A stretch of DNA of 64,000 nt. Source: a bacterium (GTDB lineage Bacteria; Patescibacteria; Dojkabacteria; JAKAPS01; JAJZLI01). The stretch's first letter is position 1. The number at the start of each line of letters is the position of its first letter. Position numbers and translations under genes: made by a program. Positions 55,333 to 64,000 of the stretch are shown here, in pieces. The stretch lies in contig JAJZKG010000001.1 of NCBI GenBank assembly GCA_021809565.1, positions 34,691-98,690 of the forward strand. The letters are read 5' to 3'. The notes beneath the pieces were generated by a model. It was not told where the DNA came from. It worked only from the letters and a program-made list of their open reading frames with translations, and did no database searches.

Positions 55333-57141
55333 ATGACTTTACCATCTATATCAAAAATAGGAAAAAATGGTCAATCTATGCTATCTATGAAGCAGAATAC
55401 TATTGTGACTGCAGCTGTGGTTATAATGAGTGCTACTTTGATTGCAAAGATGTTAGGTCTGTTTAAACTTACACTTCTTGCAAATCTGTTTGGACTATCC
55501 AGACAGTTAGATGTTTTTTATGCAGCTGACTCGATTCCTCAAATATTCTTTAATATCCTTGTGATAGGTACATTTAATACAGCATTGATCCCTATAATAG
55601 GTGGAATGATAGCTAAAAATGATAAGAAAGAATTATGGTCTATTTTTAATTCCTTTCTAAATATATTTGCACTCATACTTCTTGTAATTGGAGTATTAGG
55701 TATAATATTTTCAAATGAGGTTGCTCACTTTTTTGTATCCCTTTCATCATCATATAGGGCGTCACAAATTCCTAACCTGCAACCTCAGGATATCCTAGAG
55801 TTATCATCTATGATGAAGATACTGTTTATATCTCCAATCATTTTAGGGATTAGTTTTATATTCTCGGCCCTGTTGCAGGTTTATAAGCGTTTTTTGGTTA
55901 CACAGATTGCAGTCATTTTATACAATATAGGTTTTATAATAGGTATTATCTTCTTTACTCCATTTTTGGGAATATATGGTCTTGCATGGGGGATAGTGCT
56001 TGGGAGTATTTTTCATCTTTTAGTTCAATTTCCAGTTGCAAAATACCTTGGGTTTTCATATAAGAATGCAATTTTAAATTGGAAGGATAAGTATATGAGA
56101 GAAATATTTACCCTGTCTCTTCCAAGGATTATAGGTGTATCTATATCACAGGTTGCATATTTTGTAGAATCTTTTATTGCTTTTGCACTTGTTCCAGGAT
56201 CATTAACTGCATTTAACTGGGCAACAAGTTTATATCTTTTCCCTGTTGCCATAGTAGGTTGGAGTTTCGCTCAGGCAGCATTTCCGACTCTGACTGAAGA
56301 GGCACATTTAAATGGTTATTTCGCTTTTAAAAAGACATTATCTAAGACAATTCAACAAACTCTGTTTATCATAGTCCCTTTGTTTATAATATTCCTAGTT
56401 TTAAGGCTTCCTATTGTAAGACTTATACTAGGTCCAGGATCAAATAGTCAGTTTGGTTGGAATGATACTGTATTAACATCGTGGATATTATTATTCTTAT
56501 CTTTATCAATTGTAGGTCAAGCTTTACTTGCAATATTAATTAGAGCTTTCTATTCACTCAAGGATACTAAGACTCCTGTTATAGTTGAATCGATAATGTT
56601 TGTATTCAATATACTATTAGCGTTATATCTTGTTAGGGTTTTTGGAAATTTTCCTGTTGTATCTCCAACAATACACAATATTTTAAATATTAATAACTAT
56701 ATTCATTTCCAGAGCCACTTTACTTGGAAAGCTGTTGGAGGATTGGGTCTTGCTAGTGGTATTGCGGTAACACTCAATGTTATAATACTCCTTATAATTT
56801 TAAGTAAGCGTATTAAAGGTTTCTCAATTAAAGACTTCTATTCACCTTTGTTAAAAAAAATTATTGAGGGTGTTTCTATGGGAGTTGTGATGTATTTTGT
56901 ATATAAAATATTAGACTTTTTACTAAATACAACAAAAACTGTAGATATTATATTTTTGTTTTTAATAACCACATACATAGGTGTAACAGTATATCTTGTA
57001 GTAGCATTTATTCTAAATGATGCAGAATTAGACCTTATATCAAAGAGTATTTTTTCAATAAGAGATTTAGTATATAGTAAAGGTAAGGTAAAAACTGTAT
57101 CTACTGTGCCTGATGATATATCTCCAGATCAAGAAGTATGA
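55333..57141 (+). CDS. murJ: Lipid II flippase MurJ
   Basis: The 602-residue MOP-superfamily protein has about 14 membrane helices. It moves lipid-linked peptidoglycan precursors (and related undecaprenyl-linked units) outward. The opening MLGLFKLTLLANLFGLSRQLDVFYAADSIPQIFFNI matches MurJ. The first-loop residues and the central AFPTLTEEAHLNGYFAFKKTL motif are also conserved. It overlaps the isomerase gene by 4 nt (ATGA). The soluble C-terminal tail is short. Confidence 0.9.
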   Translation: MTLPSISKIGKNGQSMLSMKQNTIVTAAVVIMSATLIAKMLGLFKLTLLANLFGLSRQLDVFYAADSIPQIFFNILVIGTFNTALIPIIGGMIAKNDKKELWSIFNSFLNIFALILLVIGVLGIIFSNEVAHFFVSLSSSYRASQIPNLQPQDILELSSMMKILFISPIILGISFIFSALLQVYKRFLVTQIAVILYNIGFIIGIIFFTPFLGIYGLAWGIVLGSIFHLLVQFPVAKYLGFSYKNAILNWKDKYMREIFTLSLPRIIGVSISQVAYFVESFIAFALVPGSLTAFNWATSLYLFPVAIVGWSFAQAAFPTLTEEAHLNGYFAFKKTLSKTIQQTLFIIVPLFIIFLVLRLPIVRLILGPGSNSQFGWNDTVLTSWILLFLSLSIVGQALLAILIRAFYSLKDTKTPVIVESIMFVFNILLALYLVRVFGNFPVVSPTIHNILNINNYIHFQSHFTWKAVGGLGLASGIAVTLNVIILLIILSKRIKGFSIKDFYSPLLKKIIEGVSMGVVMYFVYKILDFLLNTTKTVDIIFLFLITTYIGVTVYLVVAFILNDAELDLISKSIFSIRDLVYSKGKVKTVSTVPDDISPDQEV

Positions 57142-58196
57142 ATCTAAATGATAAAGATGCAATAAATAAGCTTGATAAATCTAATGTTCTAGAGTCTGTT
57201 TTAAATATCCCAAATCAAATAAAGCAGGCATATAAAGAAACTAAAGATTTGCAATTTACATATACTGATATTAATGCAGTTCTAGTTTGCGGGATGGGAG
57301 GATCATCTCTGGGAGCTCATTTTGTAGGTAGTTTATTCAAGGATGAAATTAAAGTTCCATATATAATTTTAAATGATTACAAGTTACCAAAATTTGTTGA
57401 TAATAAAACTTTAGTAATACTATCCTCAAATTCAGGAAATACTGAAGAGACAATATCCTGTATGAAAGAGGCTTTGGAGAAAACTGATAAAATAGTAGCT
57501 ATAACTACAGGAGGGCTGATAAAAGAAGAAGTACTCAAGGGAAGTATATCGGGGTATGTTTTTGAGCAAACTTTTAATGTCGCACTTCAGCCAAGACTAG
57601 CAACCTCATATACAATTATAGGAATAATGGCAATTTTAAAAAAACTTAAACTCCTAGATTATGATGATAAAAATATAGAGGATATTATAATATTTCTGGA
57701 GAATAAAAATGCCTTATACAATATTAGTGTAGAAGATCATTTTAACCCCGCTAAAGAATATGCATATAGAATTTTTGAAAAAATTCCATTTATTGTGGGG
57801 GCAGAATGGAGCTCAGGGGTTAGTCATATATTTTCAAATCAATTAAATGAAACTTCTAAAAATCTAGCCACATATTTTTTAATACCAGAGTTGAATCATC
57901 ACTTATTGGAAGGACTTTTACATCCCAGTATTGTGCAATCAGACTCGATCTTTGTATTTATTAGATCTTCTCTATATTTAAAGAGAAATAATTTGAGGTT
58001 GGATATAACAAAAGAAATCCTTGATAGAAAGAAAATAGAGTCTATGGATATTACACTCTCTGGCTTGGATAAAATAACACAGGCATTTGAGATGTTACAA
58101 CTTTCATCTTTTATAACATTCTACCTTGCAGTATTGTATAACCAGGATCCTTGTCCTATAGATACTGTAGATTTTTTTAAAAAAAAGCTTTCATAG
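57138..58196 (+). CDS. Bifunctional phosphoglucose/phosphomannose isomerase
   Basis: The 352-residue SIS-domain enzyme interconverts glucose-6-P or mannose-6-P with fructose-6-P. AVLVCGMGGSSLGAHF and VILSSNSGNTEETISCM bind the phosphate, and ELNHHLLEGLLHPS carries the conserved NHN-like His/Glu. The family is typical of archaea and CPR bacteria that lack classical Pgi. It links glycolysis to nucleotide-sugar supply for the glycosyltransferases. It is translationally coupled to murJ. Confidence 0.88.
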   Translation: MNLNDKDAINKLDKSNVLESVLNIPNQIKQAYKETKDLQFTYTDINAVLVCGMGGSSLGAHFVGSLFKDEIKVPYIILNDYKLPKFVDNKTLVILSSNSGNTEETISCMKEALEKTDKIVAITTGGLIKEEVLKGSISGYVFEQTFNVALQPRLATSYTIIGIMAILKKLKLLDYDDKNIEDIIIFLENKNALYNISVEDHFNPAKEYAYRIFEKIPFIVGAEWSSGVSHIFSNQLNETSKNLATYFLIPELNHHLLEGLLHPSIVQSDSIFVFIRSSLYLKRNNLRLDITKEILDRKKIESMDITLSGLDKITQAFEMLQLSSFITFYLAVLYNQDPCPIDTVDFFKKKLS

Positions 58197-58230
58197 ATAA
58201 AATTTTGATAAAATAAAGTTTTCTTAAATG

Positions 58231-58260
58231 TTGACAGATGGCGTTCTTTTCTGCTAATAT
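58231..58260 (+). promoter_or_regulatory. Promoter of groES-groEL
   Basis: TTGACA (58231-58236), an 18-nt spacer and TAATAT (58255-58260) lie about 70 nt before groES. This is one of the few messages in the window with a long leader. Confidence 0.6.
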
Positions 58261-58305
58261 GCAAGTGCTGAGAATATGGACATATAGGTCCTAATGAATC
58301 CAAAT

Positions 58306-58331
58306 ATAATATTTTAGTAATTTATAAATTT
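58306..58331 (+). promoter_or_regulatory. Leader element shared by groES and groEL
   Basis: The 15-mer ATAATATTTTAGTAA precedes both groES (58306-58320) and groEL (58669-58683) at nearly the same distance from the ATG (11 and 10 nt), followed by an AT stretch. It probably serves as a translation signal in place of a Shine-Dalgarno site. Confidence 0.5.
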
Positions 58332-58643
58332 ATGTCAGAGACTAAAACAAAATTAAAAATAAAACCATTAGGTAATAATGTAGTTGTAGAACCAATTAAG
58401 GATGATAAGGTAACAAAGTCAGGGATTGTAATTCCTGAGACTCTATCAGAAGAAACTCCTCAACAGGGGGTTATAGTATCACTAGGTGAAGGGAAATTGT
58501 TGAAAGATGGTAAAAGATATGCTTTCAGTGTGAAGGTTGGAGATCGAGTTATTTTTAAAAAATATGCTCCAACGGAGTTTGAAACAGATGATATAAAATA
58601 TCTTATTATAGAAGAAAAGGATATTTTAGGTATTTTGGATTAA
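58332..58643 (+). CDS. groES: Co-chaperonin GroES
   Basis: The 103-residue protein has the GroES fold: PLGNNVVVEPI, KSGIVIPETLSEETPQQGVIVSLGEG (mobile loop and strand), VGDRVIFKKYAPTEFETDD and YLIIEEKDILGIL. It caps GroEL during ATP-driven folding. It is slightly longer than usual (about 95-97). Operon partner of groEL, 50 nt downstream. Confidence 0.95.
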   Translation: MSETKTKLKIKPLGNNVVVEPIKDDKVTKSGIVIPETLSEETPQQGVIVSLGEGKLLKDGKRYAFSVKVGDRVIFKKYAPTEFETDDIKYLIIEEKDILGILD

Positions 58644-58693
58644 AATCTCTTGATTAGAATTCTTTGAAATAATATTTTAGTAAATATATAAAT

Positions 58694-60328
58694 ATGGCAA
58701 AAAAAGTAATATTAAACGAAGAGGCAAGGATAGCAATGAAAAGAGGAATTGATATTCTAGCTGATTCTGTAAAAATAACATTAGGTCCAAAAGGAAGATT
58801 AGTTGCAATAGGCAAGAGTTATGGATCTCCACAGGTAACTAAAGATGGCGTTACTGTAGCAAAAGAAATTGAACTCGAGGATGCCACTGAAAATGCAGGC
58901 GCAGCATTAATAAAAGAGGCTGCTGTGAAAACTGCTGATTTAGCTGGAGATGGAACTACTACTGCTACAATTTTAGCTCAAGCAATTATAAATGAAGGAA
59001 CTAAAAATGTTGTAGCTGGAGCAAATCCTATGTCATTAAAAAGAGGTATTGAGAAAGGAGTACAGAAAGTAGTTGAAGATCTAAAGAAACAGGCTAAAGC
59101 AATTTCAAATACAAAAGAAGGTTATTCTCAGGTTGCCACAATATCAGCAAATAATGATAAAGAAATAGGTGATCTTATTGCAGATGCAATGGTAAAGGTT
59201 GGAAAAGATGGTGTTATTACTGTAGAGGACTCACAGACAATGAGTAATGATATTGAACTTGTAGAAGGTATGAATTTTGATAGAGGATATATATCTCCAT
59301 ATTTTATAACAGATACTGAAAGACAAGAAGTTGTTCTGGATAATCCATACATACTTATTGCTGATTTAAAAGTATCTGCAATAAAAGATCTTCTTCCTAT
59401 AATAGAGAAAACTGTACAATCAGGGAAAAAAGAGATGCTTCTTATAGTAGAAGACCTTGATGGAGAAGCTTTAGCTACATTGGTGGTTAATAAGTTGAGA
59501 GGTGTATTTAATATTGCAGCTGTTAAAGCTCCAGGTTTCGGAGACAGAAAGAAAGAGATGTTAGAAGATATAGCAGTACTTACAGGAGGAAATGTGATAT
59601 CAGAAGAGCTTGGTAGAAAATTAGAAAATTGTGAGATTGAGGATTTGGGTAAAGCTAGGAGGGTTACAATTAAAAAAGATGATACTACTATAATAGATGG
59701 TGCAGGTTCAAAAACTGAATTGCAAGCAAGAGTAGATATGATAAAAAAGCAATATGCTGAAGCAACTTCAGATTATGATAAAGAAAAATTACAGGAAAGA
59801 GTAGCAAAGTTACAAGGTGGTGTTGCAGTTTTGAAAGTAGGTGCAGCAACGGAAATAGAGTTAAAAGAAAAGAAAGATAGAATAGAAGATGCTTTAGCTG
59901 CTACAAGGGCTGCAGTGGAGGAAGGTGTTGTTGCAGGTGGTGGACTTGCATTTATTAATGCAAGAATCTCACTTAACAATTTTGTAAAGAGTATGGAGGG
60001 GGAGGAAAAAGTTGGGGCAGAAATTGTAAGGAGAGCTCTAGAATATCCTACTAAACAAATTGCAGAAAATGCCGGATTCTCAGGAGATGTGGTTGCAAAT
60101 GAATGTGGTGGAAGCAAAGGATTCAATGCATATAAAGGAGAATATGAAGATGATATGATCAAAGCTGGGATTATAGATCCTGTTAAAGTATCAAGGCTTG
60201 CAGTAGAGAATGCTGCCTCAGTAGCAGGTATGTATCTTACAATAAATGCTGTTGTTGTTGATTTACCAGAGAAGGAAGATAAAGCTCCTATGGGAGGAGG
60301 AATGGATGGTATGGGAGGAATGATGTAA
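58694..60328 (+). CDS. groEL: Chaperonin GroEL
   Basis: The 544-residue protein is full length. It has the nucleotide site [10 protein letters not shown] and [15 protein letters not shown], the apical-domain region (about 190-375, with [23 protein letters not shown]), and [24 protein letters not shown] near the C-terminus. The Gly-Met tail [11 protein letters not shown] is typical. Folds client proteins with GroES in a double-ring complex. Followed by an intrinsic terminator. Confidence 0.97.
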   Translation: MAKKVILNEEARIAMKRGIDILADSVKITLGPKGRLVAIGKSYGSPQVTKDGVTVAKEIELEDATENAGAALIKEAAVKTADLAGDGTTTATILAQAIINEGTKNVVAGANPMSLKRGIEKGVQKVVEDLKKQAKAISNTKEGYSQVATISANNDKEIGDLIADAMVKVGKDGVITVEDSQTMSNDIELVEGMNFDRGYISPYFITDTERQEVVLDNPYILIADLKVSAIKDLLPIIEKTVQSGKKEMLLIVEDLDGEALATLVVNKLRGVFNIAAVKAPGFGDRKKEMLEDIAVLTGGNVISEELGRKLENCEIEDLGKARRVTIKKDDTTIIDGAGSKTELQARVDMIKKQYAEATSDYDKEKLQERVAKLQGGVAVLKVGAATEIELKEKKDRIEDALAATRAAVEEGVVAGGGLAFINARISLNNFVKSMEGEEKVGAEIVRRALEYPTKQIAENAGFSGDVVANECGGSKGFNAYKGEYEDDMIKAGIIDPVKVSRLAVENAASVAGMYLTINAVVVDLPEKEDKAPMGGGMDGMGGMM

Positions 60329-60347
60329 ATTTCGTTAGTAATCATGG

Positions 60348-60380
60348 AAAAGAAGGGGTCTGAAAATCCCTTCTTTTTTT
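60348..60380 (+). terminator. Intrinsic terminator of groES-groEL
   Basis: AAAAGAAGGG (60348-60357) pairs with CCCTTCTTTT (60368-60377) around a 10-nt loop and runs into seven T residues. Confidence 0.85.
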
Positions 60381-60501
60381 GAGTAATTTATTTAATAGTT
60401 TTTGGAAATTCGTAAACATAGTATAAGTATACAAGAAAAGGTGTTGGTGCAATTGTATCTTTTAGAAGCAAAATATTGGAACTTTTAGACCTATTGTTAT
60501 T

Positions 60502-60651
60502 ATGCATAAAAAAAATATTAAAATTAAACCTCAAACCTTAAGTATTGATTCTTTGTCTGGTAAATATTCATCTTTATCTTTTGGAAAAAATATAAATGAT
60601 ATCATCAAAGATGCAAAAAGAGAACATGAAGAGAAGAGAGCTTTAATATAA
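60502..60651 (+). CDS. Small protein, possible orphan antitoxin
   Basis: The 49-residue frame (MHKKNIKIKPQTLSIDSLSG, then KYSSLSFGKNINDIIKDAKREHEEKRALI) has a short beta-like start and a charged C-terminal helix, like many type II antitoxin tails. No toxin gene follows. It lies between the groEL terminator and the decayed helicase 5' copy. Low certainty. Confidence 0.35.
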   Translation: MHKKNIKIKPQTLSIDSLSGKYSSLSFGKNINDIIKDAKREHEEKRALI

Positions 60652-60680
60652 ATTTAGAAAGATTGACTGAAATTTAGAGA

Positions 60681-60724
60681 ATGATCACCCTAAATAAAAA
60701 ACAATAAAAAGCAGTTGAGACTAA
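60681..60724 (+). pseudogene. Decayed 5' copy of the helicase gene
   Basis: Starting with ATG, this sequence matches the first 42 bp of the helicase gene (61951-61992) at about 34 positions without a gap. It encodes MITLNKKQ, stop, KAVET. It lies upstream of the DUF4143 ATPase gene, so the ATPase unit separates the two copies. Confidence 0.75.
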
Positions 60725-60725
60725 A

Positions 60726-60783
60726 AGAATTTGACTTAATTTATCGGATTAACCCGAAGAATTTGACTTAATTTGTCGGATTA
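60726..60783 (+). promoter_or_regulatory. Two 26-bp direct repeats at the DUF4143 copy 3 promoter
   Basis: The unit starts AGAATTTGACTTAATTT and ends TCGGATTA. Copies at 60726-60751 and 60758-60783 differ at one base and are 32 bp apart. The second contains the -35 box TTGACT (60763-60768); TATAAT follows at 60786-60791 after a 17-nt spacer, 7 nt before ATG 60799. The paired sites suggest repressor binding, as for copy 1. Confidence 0.65.
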
Positions 60784-60798
60784 TATATAATCTTATGT

Positions 60799-61938
60799 AT
60801 GAATAATATACCAAGATATATTGAAAAAGATCTTACAGATAGTATTGTTAATCTAAATAAGGTAATTATTATATATGGGGCAAGGAGAGTAGGAAAAACT
60901 ACTTTAGTTGAGCATATATTGAAAAAATTAGATTATAAAATTCTTTATATAAATGGAGATGAAATTAAATATCGAGATATTCTTTCTTCTGGTAATTTTT
61001 CAAAATTAGATTCTCTTACTCATGGTTATGAATTAATTTTTATAGATGAAGCTCAAAGAATAAAAGATATAGGTATTAATCTAAAAATTCTAGTTGATAA
61101 ATCTCCAGATTTGAAAATAGTAGTTACTGGGTCCTCTTCAGTTGGTATAGCTAATAGTATTTCAGAAAGTTTGGCTGGAAGAGATTGGGTTTATAATTTA
61201 TACCCAATATCATTTTTAGAATTATCTCAAGAAACAAATAATTTTTTTCTAAATGATCAACTTGAAGAGAGACTTATTTTTGGATCTTACCCAGAAATCT
61301 TTTCTTTGGGAAATTCCATGGATAGAATAACATATCTAAAGCAACTTTCTGAATCAGTGTTATATAAGGATATATTTGAATTACAATCAATAAAACATCA
61401 TGAAAAAGTACGTGATCTTTTAAAACTTCTCTCTTTTCAAGTAGGATCTGAGGTGTCAATAAATGAATTAAGCAATCAATTAAGTCTCGATAATGATACG
61501 ATATCTAGATATATAGATCTTTTAGAGAAATCATTCATCATTTTTAGACTCCACGGTTTAAGCAAAAATTTAAGGAAAGAGGTGAGGCAAAAAGACAAGA
61601 TATATTTTTATGATAATGGAATAAGAAATGCAATTATTGATAATTTTAAATTTATTAAAGACAGAGATGATATAGGCAAACTTTGGGAAAATTTCTTAAT
61701 TTCTGAGCGTATTAAATTGATTTCATATAAAAAAAGGTATTTATCTCAATATTTTTTAAGAACATATACAAAAGTAGAGATAGATTATATAGAGGATTAT
61801 CAAGGTACACTTAGTGCATATGAGATAAAATGGGGTGATAAAATGGTACAGGCTCCTAGATATTGGAAAGAAAACTATCCAAAATCAAATTTTTCTTTAA
61901 TAAATAAAGATACTTATATAGACTTTATAACAAAATAA
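60799..61938 (+). CDS. AAA_14/DUF4143 family P-loop ATPase (copy 3, divergent)
   Basis: The protein has 379 residues. Walker A GARRVGKTTLVEHIL (about 31-45), Walker B LIFIDEAQRIKD, sensor VVTGSSSVGIA, LYPISFLELSQET, and the DUF4143 winged helix INELSNQLSLDNDTISRYIDLLEKS. The C-terminal TKVEIDYIEDYQG...YEIKWGDK is a restriction-endonuclease-like core with an ExK pattern. It is more divergent from copies 1 and 2 than they are from each other. It lies between the two copies of the helicase start, so it probably arrived as a mobile unit. Confidence 0.87.
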   Translation: MNNIPRYIEKDLTDSIVNLNKVIIIYGARRVGKTTLVEHILKKLDYKILYINGDEIKYRDILSSGNFSKLDSLTHGYELIFIDEAQRIKDIGINLKILVDKSPDLKIVVTGSSSVGIANSISESLAGRDWVYNLYPISFLELSQETNNFFLNDQLEERLIFGSYPEIFSLGNSMDRITYLKQLSESVLYKDIFELQSIKHHEKVRDLLKLLSFQVGSEVSINELSNQLSLDNDTISRYIDLLEKSFIIFRLHGLSKNLRKEVRQKDKIYFYDNGIRNAIIDNFKFIKDRDDIGKLWENFLISERIKLISYKKRYLSQYFLRTYTKVEIDYIEDYQGTLSAYEIKWGDKMVQAPRYWKENYPKSNFSLINKDTYIDFITK

Positions 61939-61950
61939 TATTATGTAATT

Positions 61951-64000
61951 ATGATTACCCTAAATAAGAAACAAACTGAGGCAGTCGAGACTATAGATAA
62001 ACCTTTAATTATAACTGCAGGACCTGGATCTGGAAAGACTAGAGTTTTAATTGAGAAAATTAAATATCTTATAAAATCTGGATACAAAGATAATGAGATA
62101 TTAACTCTTACATTTTCAAAAAAAGCTGCAAGTGAAATAGAAGATAGATTGTCTGATAGTGTTGGATTTTTATCTTCTTTGGAAGTATCAACATTTCATG
62201 CATTCTCAGAAAAAATACTTAGAGAAAATTCAAACCTAGCTCATGTATCCAAAGATTTTGTTCTGATGGATCAAATGGAGACATTTGTTTTCATGAAAGA
62301 GCATATATTTGATTTTAAAGTTAGTGACATTTTAAGACCAGCATCAAATCCATATAGCATGATAGATAGAATTCTAACCTTTATATCAAAACTTGAAGAC
62401 GAATATATATCACCATTGGAATTTTCAAAATTTGATCTGAATGAGATTAGTGAAGATGAAAGGCCTTTATATAGGGATTTACAAAATTTATATACAGAAT
62501 ATTTTAATCTAAAGATAAAAAGTTCAAGATTGGAATTCAACGATGTCATCTTTCTAGTTGTAGATCTTTTTTCAAATAACAAAAAAATATTGAAAAAGTA
62601 TCAAGAAAGATATAAATATATTTTGGTTGATGAGTACCAGGATACTAATTATATCCAGAATCTTCTCATAACATATCTTGCATCAGAGCATAAGAAAATT
62701 ACTGTTGTCGGTGATAGAAATCAGAGTATATATAAATTTAGGGGTGCAGCGTTGTCAAATTTTAATAGTTTCAAAAAGAATTTTCCTGATTTTTTAGAAT
62801 TAGATTTAAAATCAAATTATAGATCATACCAAGATGTATCTGATGCTGCTTTCTCATTATTCAATCTTCCCTCAATGGATAGTTTGAAAGGATACAAGAA
62901 AGGCAGTATTGAAATTTTAAATTTTGAGGATGAAAGATCAGAAATTGAATATATAAAGGACGAAATTTTAAAACTACATGAAAATGGGGTTAGATTCTCA
63001 GATATTGCAATTTTATTGCGTTCTAATATTTATATTACATATTTTAAAGGAGTATTTGAAAAGTCCCAAATACCATTTTATACAAAGGGATCTATAAGTT
63101 TTACTAAAGCGGAAGAGATAAAAGATCTGATTGCACTAGTAAGATTTTTGGAAGATCACACAGATGACATATCATTCTTTAGGATATTAAATATTAGCAT
63201 TTTTAACCTTCAAGATAATGAGTTTTCTCAGTTTATTGAAGGTGCAAGAGAAAATAAATTACCATATTTTACCTATCTAGAAAAATTAAACAAAGAGGCA
63301 ATAGTATCTGGTATACAAAATAATAAATTAAATCATCTATATGAGATCTTAAATAACTTGCTGAATGAAAATGTACATATGTATGATAAGGTAATAGATT
63401 TTCTTGATAGATCTTCATATTTTGAATACATACATTCATTCTCTGACTCTTCTATAAAAAGAGCTAATATTGATAATTTTATAGCTTTGCTTTCAAGATT
63501 CAGGGATAACGGTGAGAGTAATGTTTCCAAATACATTCAATATATTGATAAGGTATCATTTGATGAAATTGAAACAGAGACAAATTATGATGGAGTTACT
63601 ATATCAACTGTACATGGATCAAAGGGTACTGAATATGACTATGTATTTTTGCCATACCTTGTAAAAGATAGATTCCCATCAAGAGAGAAGGGGGGGGATT
63701 TTAAAATACCTGAAAGTCTACTAAAAGAAACAATAGATATTATTGAATCAGATGATGAAGAGAAAAGATTATTTTTTGTAGGAGTAACAAGAACTAAAGA
63801 GAAACTATATCTATCATATTCTAACTTTTATGAAGGATTGAAAAGGGAGAAAAAAAAGAGTGAGTTTCTAGATACAATAATAGAGAGTAATAAGATCCAA
63901 ATAGTCAAGATAAAAGATCCTGGTGGAGATAAAATAGATTATGATAAACCTCGTTTTATTATTCCTAACCAAAGTTTTTCCTCTATTGTATCTAGAAACT
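61951..64000 (+). CDS. UvrD/PcrA-type superfamily 1 helicase (3' end outside window)
   Basis: The first 683 codons are present. Motif I AGPGSGKTRVL (about 23-33), motif Ia LTFSKKAASEI, motif II YILVDEYQDTN, motif III VVGDRNQSIYKFRGA, motif IV LDLKSNYRSYQDV, and motif V/VI TVHGSKGTEYDYVFLP followed by FVGVTRTKEKLYLSYS are all in order. Such 3'-5' helicases act in repair and replication. The start ATG 61951 lies 12 nt after the DUF4143 stop, and there is a decayed duplicate of its first 42 bp upstream of that gene. Confidence 0.92.
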   Translation, partial: MITLNKKQTEAVETIDKPLIITAGPGSGKTRVLIEKIKYLIKSGYKDNEILTLTFSKKAASEIEDRLSDSVGFLSSLEVSTFHAFSEKILRENSNLAHVSKDFVLMDQMETFVFMKEHIFDFKVSDILRPASNPYSMIDRILTFISKLEDEYISPLEFSKFDLNEISEDERPLYRDLQNLYTEYFNLKIKSSRLEFNDVIFLVVDLFSNNKKILKKYQERYKYILVDEYQDTNYIQNLLITYLASEHKKITVVGDRNQSIYKFRGAALSNFNSFKKNFPDFLELDLKSNYRSYQDVSDAAFSLFNLPSMDSLKGYKKGSIEILNFEDERSEIEYIKDEILKLHENGVRFSDIAILLRSNIYITYFKGVFEKSQIPFYTKGSISFTKAEEIKDLIALVRFLEDHTDDISFFRILNISIFNLQDNEFSQFIEGARENKLPYFTYLEKLNKEAIVSGIQNNKLNHLYEILNNLLNENVHMYDKVIDFLDRSSYFEYIHSFSDSSIKRANIDNFIALLSRFRDNGESNVSKYIQYIDKVSFDEIETETNYDGVTISTVHGSKGTEYDYVFLPYLVKDRFPSREKGGDFKIPESLLKETIDIIESDDEEKRLFFVGVTRTKEKLYLSYSNFYEGLKREKKKSEFLDTIIESNKIQIVKIKDPGGDKIDYDKPRFIIPNQSFSSIVSRN

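Noticed and set aside
58231..58331. CIRCE/HrcA operator upstream of groES
   Set aside because: An AGTGCTGAG-like stretch is present but no inverted TTAGCACTC partner could be found.
59773..60345. 190-codon minus-strand open frame opposite groEL
   Set aside because: It is the antisense shadow of a strongly conserved groEL gene; the product has no recognisable features.
1..64000. UGA-to-Gly recoding as in Gracilibacteria or Absconditabacteria
   Set aside because: Several intact genes end at TGA with the next gene starting there (for example 8428 and 10883) and no conserved gene has internal TGA.

Overview
The window is about 30% GC, uses the standard bacterial code with TGA as a stop, and is packed with short overlapping genes. 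Gene content (GroES/GroEL, archaeal-type bifunctional phosphoglucose/phosphomannose isomerase, MurJ, UppS, YfhO and DUF2142 membrane proteins, many glycosyltransferases, many toxin-antitoxin pairs) and the scarcity of Shine-Dalgarno sequences suggest a Patescibacteria (CPR) genome, possibly Microgenomates or Dojkabacteria. Lineages that read UGA as glycine are excluded. No rRNA or tRNA gene and no CRISPR array was recognised.

Layout. 0-6 kb: secreted proteins (partial subtilisin-like protease, GH18-like protein with six propeller-like repeats, a jelly-roll-like secreted protein) and a DUF4143 ATPase. 6-9 kb: two paralogous proteins of unknown function, a decayed BrnT-like toxin and a VapBC pair. 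9-29 kb: a surface-glycan region of GT2 and GT4 glycosyltransferases and membrane proteins, interrupted at 17.8-22.1 kb by a possible defence island (NYN RNase, KAP NTPase, a nonsense-split membrane protein) and at 25.6-27.7 kb by a ParB-like gene pair. 29-41 kb: uppS, an acetolactate synthase pair, an AbiE toxin-antitoxin pair, a RhuM pseudogene, a DPM1-like glycosyltransferase, a duplicated membrane-protein/toxin-antitoxin unit and a YfhO protein. 40.6-47.4 kb: toxin-antitoxin genes and remnants around a conjugation-like module (TraD/VirD4-like ATPase, replication-relaxation protein, two unknowns). 47-60 kb: glycosyltransferases, an AONS/KBL-family enzyme, a second DUF4143 ATPase, a Phd-PIN pair, a DUF1704 metallopeptidase, murJ, the isomerase and groES-groEL. 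60-64 kb: a third DUF4143 ATPase and a partial UvrD/PcrA-type helicase.

Four patterns stand out. (1) A 12-bp palindrome, GGATCTAGATCC, and degenerate or tandem versions of it recur at about a dozen loci, mostly inside genes and in frame, where they add Gly-Ser-Arg-Ser or Asp-Leu-Asp segments. (2) At two places a gene (TraD-like, helicase) is preceded by a decayed second copy of its own 5' end, with a toxin-antitoxin or ATPase unit between the copies. (3) At least a dozen genes have a good -35/-10 promoter whose -10 box lies only 6-9 nt before the start codon, implying leaderless mRNAs. (4) Small selfish or defence genes in all stages of decay sit between housekeeping and glycan genes. Each is detailed in the findings.
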